A stretch of 64,000 nt of DNA, taken from Pseudarthrobacter enclensis. Lineage in GTDB: Bacteria > Actinomycetota > Actinomycetes > Actinomycetales > Micrococcaceae. This document shows, one piece after another, positions 7,828 through 16,813 of the stretch. The notes below the pieces were generated by a model. It ran no database searches, was not told where the DNA came from, and saw only the letters and a program-made list of their open reading frames with translations. Position 1 is the stretch's first letter; the number at the start of each line of letters is the position of its first letter. Position numbers and translations under genes: made by a program. Location of the stretch: positions 124,001 to 188,000 of the forward strand of contig NZ_JAUSRE010000004.1 of assembly GCF_030811655.1 (NCBI RefSeq). Direction: 5' to 3'.

Positions 7828-10221
7828 TCAACGCCCGACGTACGTTGCCAGGTGCTGCCCCGTAAGCGTCGAACGCCCGGCCACCAGCTCGGCCGGGGTT
7901 CCCTCGAAAACGATCCTGCCGCCGTCGTGCCCAGCTCCCGGGCCGATGTCGATGATCCAGTCACCGTGCGCCATTACCGCCTGGTGGTGCTCGATCACGA
8001 TGACCGACTTCCCGGCGTCCACCAGACGGTCCAGCAGGCCCAGCAACTGTTCCACATCGGCCAGGTGCAGCCCCACGGTGGGCTCATCGAGGATGTAGAC
8101 GTCGCCGGTTTCCGCCATCTGGGTGGCCAGCTTGAGGCGTTGCCGCTCGCCGCCGGACAGGGTGGTCAGCGGCTGGCCCAGGGTGATGTAGCCCAGGCCA
8201 ACATCCGCCAGGCGTTCCAGGACCTTGTGCGCCGCGGGTGTCCTGGCCTCCCCATCGGCAAAGTACGCCAGGGCCGCGTCCACGGACAGATCCAGGACGT
8301 CCGCGATGTTCATGCCGCCGAGCGTATATTCAAGGACGGCAGGCTGGAAACGGCGCCCCTCGCAGTCCTCGCAGGTGGACTCCACCGTGGCCATGACGCC
8401 GAGTTCGGTGAAGATCACCCCGGCACCGTTGCAGGTGGGGCAGGCACCCTCCGAGTTGGAGCTGAAGAGGGCAGCCTTGACGCCGTTGGCCTTCGCGAAC
8501 GCCTTGCGGATCGGCTCCAGCAGACCGGTGTAGGTGGCGGGGTTGCTGCGGCGTGAGCCCTTGATGGCCCCCTGGTCGATGACGATCACGCCCTCGCGCT
8601 TAGCCAGCGAGCCGTGGATCAGTGAGCTCTTGCCGGACCCAGCCACCCCTGTCACCACGCACAGCACCCCGAGCGGGACATCGACGTCGACGTCCTGCAG
8701 GTTGTTAGTCGAGGCACCGCGCACCTCCAGCGCCCCGGACCGTTGCCGGAAGGAATCCTTCAGCCGGGCGCGGTCATCCAGGTGGCGGCCGGTGATGGTT
8801 TCGCTGGAACGGAGCCCGTCGACGTCTCCTTCGTAGACAATTTCGCCGCCGCCGGTCCCGGCGCCCGGGCCAAGGTCGACGACGTGGTCAGCGATGGCGA
8901 TCATCTCGGGTTTGTGCTCCACCACCAGGATGGTGTTGCCTTTGTCCCGCAGCTGAAGCAGGAGGGTGTTCATGCGCTCGATGTCGTGGGGGTGCAGCCC
9001 GATGCTGGGCTCATCGAAGACATACGTGACGTCAGTCAGTGAGGAACCCAGGTGCCGGATCATCTTGGTCCGCTGCGCCTCACCGCCCGAGAGGGTCCCG
9101 GCAGGGCGGTCAAGGGAGAGGTAGCCGAGTCCGATTTCCGCAAAGGAATCCAGCAGGCCCCGGAGCCCGTCGAGCAGCGGCCGGACCGAGGGCTCGTCCA
9201 GTGAGCGGATCCATTGGGCCAGGTCACTGATCTGCATCGTGCACAGGTCCGCGATGTTCCTGCCGTTGATCCTTGAGTTGAGCACCTCCGGCGTGAGCCG
9301 CGTTCCACCGCAGTCAGGGCAGGTGGCGAAGGTGACGGCCCGCTCCACGAACCGCTTCACGTGCGGCTGCATGGCCTCCACGTCCTTGGAGAGCATGGAC
9401 TTCTGGATCTTGGGGATGATGCCCTCGAAGGTGAGGTTGACGCCCTCCACCTTGATTTTGGTGGGCTCGGCGTACAGCATCGTGTCCAGCTGCTTCTTGG
9501 TGAACTTGGCGATCGCCTTGTCCATCGGCAGGCCCATCCCCTCGAACAGGCGTCCGTACCAGCCGTCCATGGAGTAGCCCGGGACGGTGAGGGCGCCTTC
9601 GGACAGGGACTTGGACTCGTCGTAGAGGGCCGTCCGGTCGATGTCGCTGATGTTGCCCATGCCCTCGCAGCGCGGGCACATCCCGCCGAGGTAGGTCACC
9701 TGGCGGACCACGTTCTTCTCCACCCGGCCGCCCTTTTCGGTGCTCATGATGCCGCTGGCCTTGCGGGTGGGCACATTAAAGGAGAAGGCGGTGGGCGGGC
9801 CGACGTAGGGTTTCCCGAGCCGGCTGAATAGGATCCGCAGCATTGCGTTGGCGTCGGTGGCGGTTCCCACGGTGGACCGGGGGTTGGCGCCCATGCGCTC
9901 CTGGTCCACGATGATCGCCGTGGTCAGTCCCTCCAACCGGTCCACATCGGGGCGGGCCAGGCTCGGCATGAAGCCCTGGACGAACGCGCTGTAGGTTTCG
10001 TTGATCATCCGCTGGGATTCGGCGGCGATGGTGGCGAACACCAGCGAGCTCTTGCCGGAGCCGGACACCCCGGTGAAGGCGGTGAGCCGCCGCTTGGGCA
10101 GGTCCAGGCTCACATCCTTGAGGTTGTTCTCCCGGGCGCCCTGGACGCGGATCAGGTCGTGGCTGTCGGCAATATGGACCCCGGCCTGTGCTGCCGGGCC
10201 GGTGCTGGTGTCCGTGCTCAA
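7828..10221 (-). CDS. UvrA-like duplicated ABC ATPase (UvrA2/DrrC type)
   Basis: A 797-residue protein with two ABC ATPase halves. Walker A motifs are GVSGSGKSSL (residues about 52-61) and GVAGSGKSSL (near 525), with signature motifs LSGGEAQRTKM and LSGGERQRLKL. Two zinc-binding modules are visible: CPRCEGMG with CPDCGGTRL in the first half and CPTCNGAG with CEDCEGRRF in the second. It is about 150 residues shorter than housekeeping UvrA (about 950) and lacks much of the UvrB-binding and insertion region, which points to the UvrA2/DrrC class linked to resistance to DNA-intercalating drugs. No uvrB or uvrC is nearby and the gene stands alone. The first residues (MSTDTSTGPAAQ) are disordered. 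Confidence 0.88.
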   Translation of the reverse strand: MSTDTSTGPAAQAGVHIADSHDLIRVQGARENNLKDVSLDLPKRRLTAFTGVSGSGKSSLVFATIAAESQRMINETYSAFVQGFMPSLARPDVDRLEGLTTAIIVDQERMGANPRSTVGTATDANAMLRILFSRLGKPYVGPPTAFSFNVPTRKASGIMSTEKGGRVEKNVVRQVTYLGGMCPRCEGMGNISDIDRTALYDESKSLSEGALTVPGYSMDGWYGRLFEGMGLPMDKAIAKFTKKQLDTMLYAEPTKIKVEGVNLTFEGIIPKIQKSMLSKDVEAMQPHVKRFVERAVTFATCPDCGGTRLTPEVLNSRINGRNIADLCTMQISDLAQWIRSLDEPSVRPLLDGLRGLLDSFAEIGLGYLSLDRPAGTLSGGEAQRTKMIRHLGSSLTDVTYVFDEPSIGLHPHDIERMNTLLLQLRDKGNTILVVEHKPEMIAIADHVVDLGPGAGTGGGEIVYEGDVDGLRSSETITGRHLDDRARLKDSFRQRSGALEVRGASTNNLQDVDVDVPLGVLCVVTGVAGSGKSSLIHGSLAKREGVIVIDQGAIKGSRRSNPATYTGLLEPIRKAFAKANGVKAALFSSNSEGACPTCNGAGVIFTELGVMATVESTCEDCEGRRFQPAVLEYTLGGMNIADVLDLSVDAALAYFADGEARTPAAHKVLERLADVGLGYITLGQPLTTLSGGERQRLKLATQMAETGDVYILDEPTVGLHLADVEQLLGLLDRLVDAGKSVIVIEHHQAVMAHGDWIIDIGPGAGHDGGRIVFEGTPAELVAGRSTLTGQHLATYVGR

Positions 10222-10313
10222 AATGTCCCCCTCATCTGGAGCGGCACCTGCCGGAGGCTGCCCTCGCAGCCTGGCGCCGGCGTCGTCCCTTATATACGTT
10301 GTTGTTTATATGC

Positions 10314-10733
10314 CTAGGGCCGCTGGTTGATGCGGACGGTGTTGCCGGCGGGATCGCGGAAGGCGCAGTCGCGGATGCCGTAGGGCTGGTCGATGGGTTC
10401 CTGGACCACGTCGGCCCCGGTGGCCTCCACCCTGGCGAAGGCGGCATCCACGTCCGGGGAGGACAGGACGATGGTGGCGTAAGTGCCCTTGGCCATCATC
10501 TCCGTGATGGTGCGCCGCTCGTCCTCGGTGATCCCGGGATCCACCGCCGGCGGGTGCAGGACGATGGAGACGTCCTTCTGGCCGGCGGGGCCCACGGTGA
10601 TCCACCGCATGGTGCCCTTGCCTACGTCGTTGCGGATTTCGAAGCCCAGGGCGTCCCGGTAGAAGGCCACCGAGGCCTCCGGATCGGAGGCGGGGAGGAA
10701 AGTCGAGGAAATGTTGATGTCCATGCCAGTCAT
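10314..10733 (-). CDS. VOC (glyoxalase/bleomycin resistance) family protein
   Basis: A 139-residue single-domain vicinal oxygen chelate protein. Typical elements are FLPASDPEASVAFYRDALGFEIRN at the N-terminus and YGIRDCAFRDPAGNTVRI at the C-terminus; the final Glu ligand often found there is replaced by Thr/Arg context (NTVRINQ), so metal binding is uncertain. The start at 10733 overlaps the stop of the upstream AraC gene as ATGA, so translation is coupled. The AraC-VOC pair is a recurring actinobacterial two-gene unit in which the VOC protein may bind or detoxify the inducer; that role is inferred. Confidence 0.85.
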   Translation of the reverse strand: MTGMDINISSTFLPASDPEASVAFYRDALGFEIRNDVGKGTMRWITVGPAGQKDVSIVLHPPAVDPGITEDERRTITEMMAKGTYATIVLSSPDVDAAFARVEATGADVVQEPIDQPYGIRDCAFRDPAGNTVRINQRP

Positions 10734-11179
10734 GCTAGTAACGCCGCCGCCGCGGACGCTTCTCTATTCCTGACCGGTCTGCTCACCTGCTTTTCCACGC
10801 ACGCGGGAATCCCCGCCGTCGAATGTTCCGCCTCAGCTTTGTAGGCGCTGGGGGGCATGCCCACCAGTTCGCTGAAGCGGGTGCTGAAGGTGCCAAGCGA
10901 GGAACAGCCGACGGCGAAACACACCTCGGTGACACTGAGGTCGCCTTTGCGCAGCAGTGCCATGGCCCGTTCGATTCGGCGCGTCATGAGGTAGCTGTAC
11001 GGGGATTCGCCATACGCCAACTTGAAGCGGCGGCTGAAATGGCCGGCGGACATATGCACATCCCGGGCAAGGGATTCGACGTCGAGTGGCTGCGCGTGTT
11101 CGCGGTCCATCCGGTCCTTGACGCGCCGCAGCTGGGTCAGTTCGCGCAGGTAGGGATCGGAGGCAGGACGGCTGGTCAC
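10730..11179 (-). CDS. AraC-family helix-turn-helix regulator
   Basis: A 149-residue regulator that is little more than a DNA-binding domain: two helix-turn-helix units, DVESLARDVHMSAGHFSRRFK and DLSVTEVCFAVGCSSLGTFSTRF, then the family end FSELVGMPPSAYK. The C-terminal 35 residues are disordered and Ala-rich. The start is GTG 11179 (VTSRPASDPYLREL) with GGAG just upstream; the open frame extends to 11341 but that part is not protein-like. It has no ligand-binding domain, which fits a scheme where the coupled VOC protein acts as sensor or target. The VOC gene follows by a 4-base overlap. Confidence 0.83.
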   Translation of the reverse strand: MTSRPASDPYLRELTQLRRVKDRMDREHAQPLDVESLARDVHMSAGHFSRRFKLAYGESPYSYLMTRRIERAMALLRKGDLSVTEVCFAVGCSSLGTFSTRFSELVGMPPSAYKAEAEHSTAGIPACVEKQVSRPVRNREASAAAALLA

Positions 11180-11227
11180 AGCTCCGATGGTGCTACGCCA
11201 CGGGGGTCTTGTCCAGACGTGGGGAGC

Positions 11228-11255
11228 GTCACGGTCCGGCGGTAAAAACCGTGAC
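11228..11255. promoter_or_regulatory. Inverted repeat upstream of the araC-type gene
   Basis: GTCACGGT (11228-11235) and ACCGTGAC (11248-11255) form a perfect 8-bp inverted repeat with a 12-base centre, about 50 bases upstream of the AraC start. An alternative short hairpin CGGT-AAAA-ACCG lies within it. It may be an operator or a leader hairpin. Confidence 0.4.
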
Positions 11256-11403
11256 CGCACGCAGGATATGATTATGCCGCCGGCCAGCATGAGGTCCTCG
11301 CCCGAACAGGGCTTGAGGAACCTGGCCCCGGCGAAAACCAACCCGTACCACCCTCTTAAGCCCTGCCCGCATTTCTGCGCCTGGGCACCCTTGAAAGGTC
11401 GCC

Positions 11404-11793
11404 ATGGAACTGCTGTGGGAAATCGCCGGCTGGGCAGGCGCTGTTGCGATACTCAGTGCATATCTCGCGGTTTCCATGGGCTGGCTGAAGGCCGGCAAGG
11501 GCTTCCAGACCGCAAACCTGTTCGGCTCTGTGGCCTTCATTCTCAACGGAACCCTGCATCAGGCCTGGCCCTCCGTGGTCACCAATGTGGCCTGGTTCCT
11601 CATCTCGGCAGTGGCGCTTGTCCGCATGCGCTCGGAGGAGACGGCCGCCAAGCCTGCCGAAGCTGCGCATGTCCAGTACCCCGGCGTTCCTGATTCCACC
11701 GGCCAGTTGGCCGTCGTCGAGGCCCTGACCGAGGCCCTCCCGGTTGTTGGTTCCGCTCCCGTCCTGGCCGACGGGCCGCGCCTGGCCCTTTAG
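11404..11793 (+). CDS. CBU_0592-type small membrane protein
   Basis: A 129-residue protein with three membrane helices in the first 75 residues (WEIAGWAGAVAILSAYLAVS, FQTANLFGSVAFILNG, VVTNVAWFLISAVALV) and a disordered cytoplasmic tail. The motif order, with N-G in FILNGTLHQAWPSVVTNVAWF, matches the CBU_0592 family of small bacterial membrane proteins, whose function is not known; it recalls half of a PnuC/SWEET-like bundle. A GAAAGG ribosome site lies 7 bases before ATG 11404. It is a single gene between the divergent araC unit and the gntR gene. Confidence 0.7.
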   Translation: MELLWEIAGWAGAVAILSAYLAVSMGWLKAGKGFQTANLFGSVAFILNGTLHQAWPSVVTNVAWFLISAVALVRMRSEETAAKPAEAAHVQYPGVPDSTGQLAVVEALTEALPVVGSAPVLADGPRLAL

Positions 11794-11895
11794 GGCGGCC
11801 GGCGGCGGTCCGGCGCGGGGAATCACTACCCCGGACGTCAGCCCAATCGGCTGCGCGGGACCTTCTCCGGGACTCCGCTGCGGCATGATTGGTCT

Positions 11896-12600
11896 ATGTC
11901 TGAATTCACCGCCGCCCGGGCACATGATGCCGTGCTCCGCCATGTGGAGGAGAGCCTTCGCTCCGGGGCCCTCAAGCTCGGTGACAGGTTGCCCGGTGAA
12001 CGTGCGCTCGCGGAACAGTTCGCCATTTCACGTGCCTCCGTGCGCAACGCCATCCGGGCGCTCGAAGTGATGGGCGTGGTCCGTTCGGCGACGGGCTCGG
12101 GGCCCAATTCAGGGACCATTGTGGTCTCGAACCCGTCATCAGCCCTCGGCGGAGCCCTGCGCATGCACGTCGCGAGCCATCAGCTCCCCCTCAAGGACAT
12201 CGTCGAGGCCAGGACCATGACTGAGACGTGGGCGCTTGAGCATGCCGCAACCGCACCATGGACTCCTGAACAAATCGACGACGCACGCAGGCTGCTTGAG
12301 GCGATGGACGACGACGGCCTGCCCTCCCAGATATTCACCCTCCTGGACGCCCAATTCCACGTCGCCCTGAGCGCCTTGGCCGGCAACGTCGTCGTAAGCA
12401 CCATGATGGAATCGATGCGCGAGGCGATCCGCGACTACATCAGCGACGCCGCTGTCCGGCAGGGGGCGTGGGAAGAGGTGGTGCACGTCCTTCGGGCCCA
12501 CCACCACGGCATCTTCGACGCTGTCGAGGCCCGGGACGGGGTTCTGGCAGCGCGTCTGGTCCGTGAGCACATTGAATGGTTTTACGGGAAGGCCATCTGA
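11896..12600 (+). CDS. FadR-type GntR transcriptional regulator (likely glc operon regulator)
   Basis: A 234-residue regulator with an N-terminal winged helix (LRSGALKLGDRLPGERALAEQF then SRASVRNAIRALEVMGVV, residues about 20-62) and a C-terminal all-helical FCD ligand domain. Metal-binding candidates in the FCD domain are the Asp/His of LLDAQFHVALSALAGN and the His of RAHHHGIFDAV. GlcC, LldR and PdhR belong to this class and respond to glycolate, lactate or pyruvate. It sits convergent to the glycolate operon, separated only by a bidirectional terminator, so it probably controls that operon through the sites at 18642-18685. Its wing (GSGPNSGTIV) is normal. Confidence 0.87.
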   Translation: MSEFTAARAHDAVLRHVEESLRSGALKLGDRLPGERALAEQFAISRASVRNAIRALEVMGVVRSATGSGPNSGTIVVSNPSSALGGALRMHVASHQLPLKDIVEARTMTETWALEHAATAPWTPEQIDDARRLLEAMDDDGLPSQIFTLLDAQFHVALSALAGNVVVSTMMESMREAIRDYISDAAVRQGAWEEVVHVLRAHHHGIFDAVEARDGVLAARLVREHIEWFYGKAI

Positions 12601-12613
12601 GCCCGGATACGCG

Positions 12614-12648
12614 CCAGCCCCCTGGAGAGGAAGTCTCCAGGGGGCTGG
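12614..12648. terminator. Bidirectional terminator hairpin between gntR and glcG-like gene
   Basis: A perfect 15-bp stem, 12614-12628 with 12634-12648 (CCAGCCCCCTGGAGA and its complement), around the loop GGAAG. It lies 13 bases after the gntR stop and 21 bases before the end of the convergent gene. There is no long T-run on either side, as is usual in high-GC actinobacteria. Confidence 0.85.
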
Positions 12649-12669
12649 GTTCCAGCAGTGCAGTGCGGG

Positions 12670-13098
12670 TCAGGCTACCTGTGCCGTCAACCCTGCCGCC
12701 TGGATGGCCTTGGATGCGGCCGTCTCATCGTTGTCCGAGGTGTCACCGCTGATCCCGACGGCTCCTTGGATGGTGCCCTCACTGCTGCGGACGAGTACTC
12801 CGCCGGGGACGGGGATGAGGCGTCCGCCGATGGCTGCAGCTGCGGCAGCGATGAAGTAGGCCTGCTGCTCAGCCCGTTCCATAAGCGCCCTCGAGCCCAT
12901 GCCCAGGGCGAGTGCGCCGTACGCCTTGCCGTGGGCGATTTCGAAGCGGCTGTTGGAAGCGCCGTCTTGTCTCGCCGCGGCAATAACGTGCCCTCCGGGG
13001 TCGAGTACGACGACGGTCAGTGGCTTGAAGCCGTGCTGCTGTCCGGCGGCGAGGGCCTCGGCGATGATGGACTGGGCGGTGTCGAGGTTCAGGCTCAT
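12670..13098 (-). CDS. GlcG/HbpS-family protein of the glycolate operon
   Basis: A 142-residue protein of the GlcG/HbpS (Haem_degrading) fold. Family motifs are [22 protein letters not shown] (residues 26-47, split here as [12 protein letters not shown] and AAARQDGA), [16 protein letters not shown], and the Gly-rich end [27 protein letters not shown]. HbpS binds haem or cobalamin-like ligands; GlcG is a conserved member of glycolate operons with unproven role. ATG 13098 overlaps the malate synthase stop as ATGA, so it is translationally coupled and is the last gene of the operon. The terminator at 12614 follows it. Confidence 0.87.
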   Translation of the reverse strand: MSLNLDTAQSIIAEALAAGQQHGFKPLTVVVLDPGGHVIAAARQDGASNSRFEIAHGKAYGALALGMGSRALMERAEQQAYFIAAAAAAIGGRLIPVPGGVLVRSSEGTIQGAVGISGDTSDNDETAASKAIQAAGLTAQVA

Positions 13099-15278
13099 GA
13101 TGCGCTCCTGGCGAGGTCGGTGGTGTGCTTCTGCGCTTCGCGGCGCCGGTGGAGGATTGGCTCGGTGTAGCCGGAGGGTTGTGCCGCTCCCTCCAGCACG
13201 AGTTCACGGGCCGCCAGGAACGCTTCGCTGCTGAAGGACGGGGCAAGCGGCAGGTAGTCCGGGTCGGTGGCATTTTGTGCGTCCACTACTTCGGCCATGC
13301 GCCGCAGTGAGTCCTCCACCTGCTGTTCAGTGATGACGCCGTGAAGGAGCCAGTTCGAAATGTGCTGTGAGCTGATCCGGCAGGTGGCGCGGTCCTCCAT
13401 CAGCGCCGTGCCGTGGATGTCGGGGACCTTGGAGCAGCCGACGCCGGCGTTGACCCATCGAACGACATAGCCCAAGGTGCTCTGGATGTTGTTGTCCAGC
13501 TCGTTGCGCCGGGAGTCGGCGTCCCATTCAGCCGGGTTTCCCACGGGAATGGTGAGCAGCTGCCGCAGCGTGGAGCGGCGTTCGTGACCGAGCTGCGCCT
13601 GCTGGGCATCCACGTCGACCTGGTGGTAGTGGATGGCGTGGAGGGTCGCAGCAGTGGGGGACGGGACCCACGCGCAGTCAGCCCCGGCAAGGGGGTGGGC
13701 GATCTTCTGCTCCAGCATGTCCGCCAGGTTGTCCGGCGCAGCCCACATGCCCTTGCCGATCTGCGCCCGGCCGGCGAAGCCGCACTCGAGCCCGATGTCG
13801 ACGTTGGCGTCTTCGTAGGCTTTGATCCAGCTGGTGGAGCGCATGTCCGCCTTGCGGACCATCGGTCCGGCCAGCATCGATGTGTGGATCTCATCGCCGG
13901 TGCGGTCCAGGAAGCCTGTGTTGATGAACGCAACCCGGTCCCGGGCCTCCCAAATGCAGGCCTTGAGGTTGGCGGAAGTGCGGCGCTCTTCATCCATGAT
14001 GCCGATCTTGAGTGTGAGCGGGTCCAGGCCCAGGACGGATTCCACCTGGGCGAGCAGGGCGCAGGCAACGGCTACCTCATGGGGCCCGTGCATCTTGGGC
14101 TTGACGATATAGACCGACCCGGTCCGGGAATTGCTCCCTGCATGTGGTCCGCGAAGGTCGTGAACGGAGCCAAGGCCGGTGAAGAGCGCGTCGAGGATCT
14201 CCTCGGGCACTGGGTTGCCGTCTGCGTCGAGGACGGCGTCGCTGGTCATGAGGTGGCCGACCTGGCGGATCAGCAACAAGGAACGGCCGGGGAGGGTCAG
14301 TCCGGATCCGTCGGGAGCCGTATAGACGCGGTCGGGGTTGAGCCGCCGGACATGGGTCTTCCCGCCCTTTTCAACCTCAGCGGTGAGGGTTCCCTGCATG
14401 AGCTGGAGCCAGTTGCGGTAGCCTGCCACCTTGTCCTCGCCGTCCACTGCGGCCACCGAGTCCTCAAGGTCCATGATCGTCGTGACAGCCGACTCAAGGA
14501 CGATGTCTTTCACGCCTGCGGCGTCACCCGCCCCGATGGGATGGCTCCGGTCGATCTGGATCTCAATGTGCAGCCCGTGGTGCACCAGCAGAACCGCGTC
14601 CGGCTCCAGCCCGGTCCCGTGGTAGCCGGCGAACTGGGAAGGTTCGGCCAGGCCCGTACTGCCATGGGCGTTCTCGGCGACCAGGATGCCATCGACGACG
14701 CGGTACGCGGTGACGTCTGCGTGCGACCCTTCCGCCAGAGGGGTGTTCTCATCGAGGAAATGGCGGCCGCGGGCGACGACGGCAGCACCGCGGACCGGGT
14801 TGTAGGCGCCGGTGCGCTCGCGCCCTTCCGCCTCGTCGATGGCATCGGTGCCGTAAAGCGCGTCGTACAGGGAACCCCAGCGGGCGTTGGCCGCGTTCGC
14901 GGCGAAGCGTGCATTCAGCAGCGGCACGACCAGCTGGGGGCCCGAGACCGAGGCTATTTCAGGGTCCACGCGGGCGGTGGTGATTTTGAAGTCTTCCGGT
15001 TCGTCGACCAGGTAACCGATCGAGCGGAGGAAAGCCTCGTACGCGTCAGGGTCGACCGGACCGGGCTGGGCGCCGTGGAACTCATCAATTTGCTCCTGCA
15101 GCCGGTCCCGTGTTTCCAACAGTTCCCGAACCTGCGGGGAAAACTCCCCGATAAGGGCTGCCGCCCCTGCCCAAAAGGCCTCCGGTTCGATCCCGGTGCC
15201 GGGGAGTGCCTCATCCTGGACAAAGGAATAGAGTCCTCCCGCGACGCTGAGTCCATTTGTCTTCACGTGCGACGACAT
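13095..15278 (-). CDS. glcB: Malate synthase G
   Basis: A 727-residue single-chain malate synthase, the length expected of the G isoform (about 720) rather than the A isoform (about 540). It condenses glyoxylate with acetyl-CoA to give malate. Recognisable parts are [30 protein letters not shown] (quoted in pieces), [18 protein letters not shown] around the metal-binding acidic cluster, [28 protein letters not shown] and the C-terminal plug with the catalytic Asp region of [20 protein letters not shown]. It follows the glcD-like gene by 93 bases and overlaps the GlcG gene by 4. In context it removes the glyoxylate made from glycolate by the oxidase. Confidence 0.96.
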   Translation of the reverse strand: MSSHVKTNGLSVAGGLYSFVQDEALPGTGIEPEAFWAGAAALIGEFSPQVRELLETRDRLQEQIDEFHGAQPGPVDPDAYEAFLRSIGYLVDEPEDFKITTARVDPEIASVSGPQLVVPLLNARFAANAANARWGSLYDALYGTDAIDEAEGRERTGAYNPVRGAAVVARGRHFLDENTPLAEGSHADVTAYRVVDGILVAENAHGSTGLAEPSQFAGYHGTGLEPDAVLLVHHGLHIEIQIDRSHPIGAGDAAGVKDIVLESAVTTIMDLEDSVAAVDGEDKVAGYRNWLQLMQGTLTAEVEKGGKTHVRRLNPDRVYTAPDGSGLTLPGRSLLLIRQVGHLMTSDAVLDADGNPVPEEILDALFTGLGSVHDLRGPHAGSNSRTGSVYIVKPKMHGPHEVAVACALLAQVESVLGLDPLTLKIGIMDEERRTSANLKACIWEARDRVAFINTGFLDRTGDEIHTSMLAGPMVRKADMRSTSWIKAYEDANVDIGLECGFAGRAQIGKGMWAAPDNLADMLEQKIAHPLAGADCAWVPSPTAATLHAIHYHQVDVDAQQAQLGHERRSTLRQLLTIPVGNPAEWDADSRRNELDNNIQSTLGYVVRWVNAGVGCSKVPDIHGTALMEDRATCRISSQHISNWLLHGVITEQQVEDSLRRMAEVVDAQNATDPDYLPLAPSFSSEAFLAARELVLEGAAQPSGYTEPILHRRREAQKHTTDLARSAS

Positions 15279-15371
15279 AATTTGTTGCTCCTCTTAAAGA
15301 GTTCGGTGTTAAGGAAATTTGTGTGGTGGGCGGGCGGGGGTGTTCTTGGCCGGTGCTCAGGGCACGCCATG

Positions 15372-16760
15372 TCAAATGGCTTTGCCGGGGTTGAGGATCC
15401 CCGCGGGATCAATGACGCCCTTGATGGCCTGCTGCAGGGACCGGGACGTTTCGCCGATCTCCTCGCCGACCCACTCCCGTTTCAACAGTCCTACGCCGTG
15501 TTCGCCGGTCAAGGTGCCGCCGAGGCGCTGGGCGAGGTGGAACATGTCCCCAAGCGCGGCTTTCGCAGGCCCCTCCGTGATTGATTCGTGGGGGTCGACG
15601 ACGAGCATCGGGTGGAGGTTGCCGTCAGCTGCATGCGCAACGCTGAAAATCCGCACTCCCCTCTGGGCGGCAATGTCTTCGAGCCCGGTGAACGCCTCGG
15701 CAAGGCGGTTCCGGGGCACCGCGATGTCGCCGATCGATACGCGCCCAAGCCTTTCCAGGGCTGGGATCGCGTCACGCCGTGCCTTGACCAGGGCTTCGGC
15801 CTCCACTGCATCTGCGGCCCGGTGGATCGAAGTTGCGTATGGGCTGATCGCCTGCACAATCTCGTCGAGTTCGAGGTGGGCACCGTAGCCGTCAGTCTGG
15901 GCAAGGAGGAAGGCTCCGCCGAGCTCGCGGTGCTTGGTGCCCTCAGCCAGGTCCACGGCCTCCAGAGTGGGCCCGTCCATCAGTTCCAGGATGGACGGCT
16001 GGATGCGGGCCGCAGTGATTGCGGAGGCGGCCCGGCCGGCTGCCTCGATGTCGGCAAAGTAGGCTGCCAGGGTCTCCGTGCGCACGGGTTTGGGGCGCAG
16101 GCGAAGCGTGGCTTCGACGACCACGCCCAAGGTTCCCTCGGAGCCGATGAAGAGGGCGTTCAGGTCATAGCCCGTGACGCCCTTGATGGTCTTCCTGCCG
16201 GTCCGAAGAATGCGTCCGTCTGCCAGCACAATAACCAGCCCCAGCACCGATTCCCGGGTGACGCCATACTTCGCGCACCACATACCTCCTGCGTTCGTGG
16301 CGATGTTTCCGCCGATCGAGCAGATCGCGGTGCTTGCGGGATCGGGGGCGTAGAAGAGCCCGTGCTGGGCTGCGGCAGCATTGACCTCCGCGTTGATTAC
16401 CCCGGGTTCGACGATGGCAGTCATCTCCACGGGATCGATGGCAAGGATGCGGTTCATCCGCGAGACATCGAGCACGATCTCGCCTTCGTGTGCGCTGGCG
16501 CCGGCGGCGAGGCCGGTACCCGCTCCCCGCGGGACAACGGGGACGCCGTGGGCTTGGGCGAGGCGGAGGGCCTCGACGACGTCATCAACCCCCCGGGCGA
16601 CGACCACTCCGTCGGGAAGCGTGGACGGGATATAGCCGGAACGGTCCGTGGCTGCGGCCTTGCGGGCATCGGCGTCCGTTGTGGCCTGTGGGTGTGCTCC
16701 CAGCACTGCCGCTGTCGGCGAGGAGGTGGGCGCGGCGGGGGAGGCGGTGTGAACGGTCAT
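15372..16760 (-). CDS. glcD: FAD-linked glycolate (or D-lactate) oxidase subunit, GlcD type
   Basis: A 462-residue flavoprotein with an N-terminal FAD-binding PCMH domain (RGAGTGLAAGASAHEGEIVLD around residues 85-105, quoted here in part; PDPASTAICSIGGNIATNAGG near 160) and a C-terminal FAD-oxidase domain ending DPAGILNPGKAI. FAHADGNLHPML-type sequence appears as HAADGNLHPMLV. It oxidises 2-hydroxyacids such as glycolate to glyoxylate, passing electrons to a partner. ATG 16760 has GGAAAG 7 bases upstream; an open frame far upstream lies opposite the permease and is not protein-like. GlcE and GlcF subunits are absent, so it works alone like many bacterial D-lactate or glycolate dehydrogenases. 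Confidence 0.9.
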   Translation of the reverse strand: MTVHTASPAAPTSSPTAAVLGAHPQATTDADARKAAATDRSGYIPSTLPDGVVVARGVDDVVEALRLAQAHGVPVVPRGAGTGLAAGASAHEGEIVLDVSRMNRILAIDPVEMTAIVEPGVINAEVNAAAAQHGLFYAPDPASTAICSIGGNIATNAGGMWCAKYGVTRESVLGLVIVLADGRILRTGRKTIKGVTGYDLNALFIGSEGTLGVVVEATLRLRPKPVRTETLAAYFADIEAAGRAASAITAARIQPSILELMDGPTLEAVDLAEGTKHRELGGAFLLAQTDGYGAHLELDEIVQAISPYATSIHRAADAVEAEALVKARRDAIPALERLGRVSIGDIAVPRNRLAEAFTGLEDIAAQRGVRIFSVAHAADGNLHPMLVVDPHESITEGPAKAALGDMFHLAQRLGGTLTGEHGVGLLKREWVGEEIGETSRSLQQAIKGVIDPAGILNPGKAI

Positions 16761-16813
16761 GATGGGACTTTCCGGATCGTTTTGGAGGGGAGCGGATGGG
16801 GCCGGACGGGTGC

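Noticed and set aside
13413..15584. 723-codon plus-strand open frame opposite malate synthase G
   Set aside because: The opposite strand carries complete malate synthase G with all motifs; the antisense frame shows no recognisable domain.
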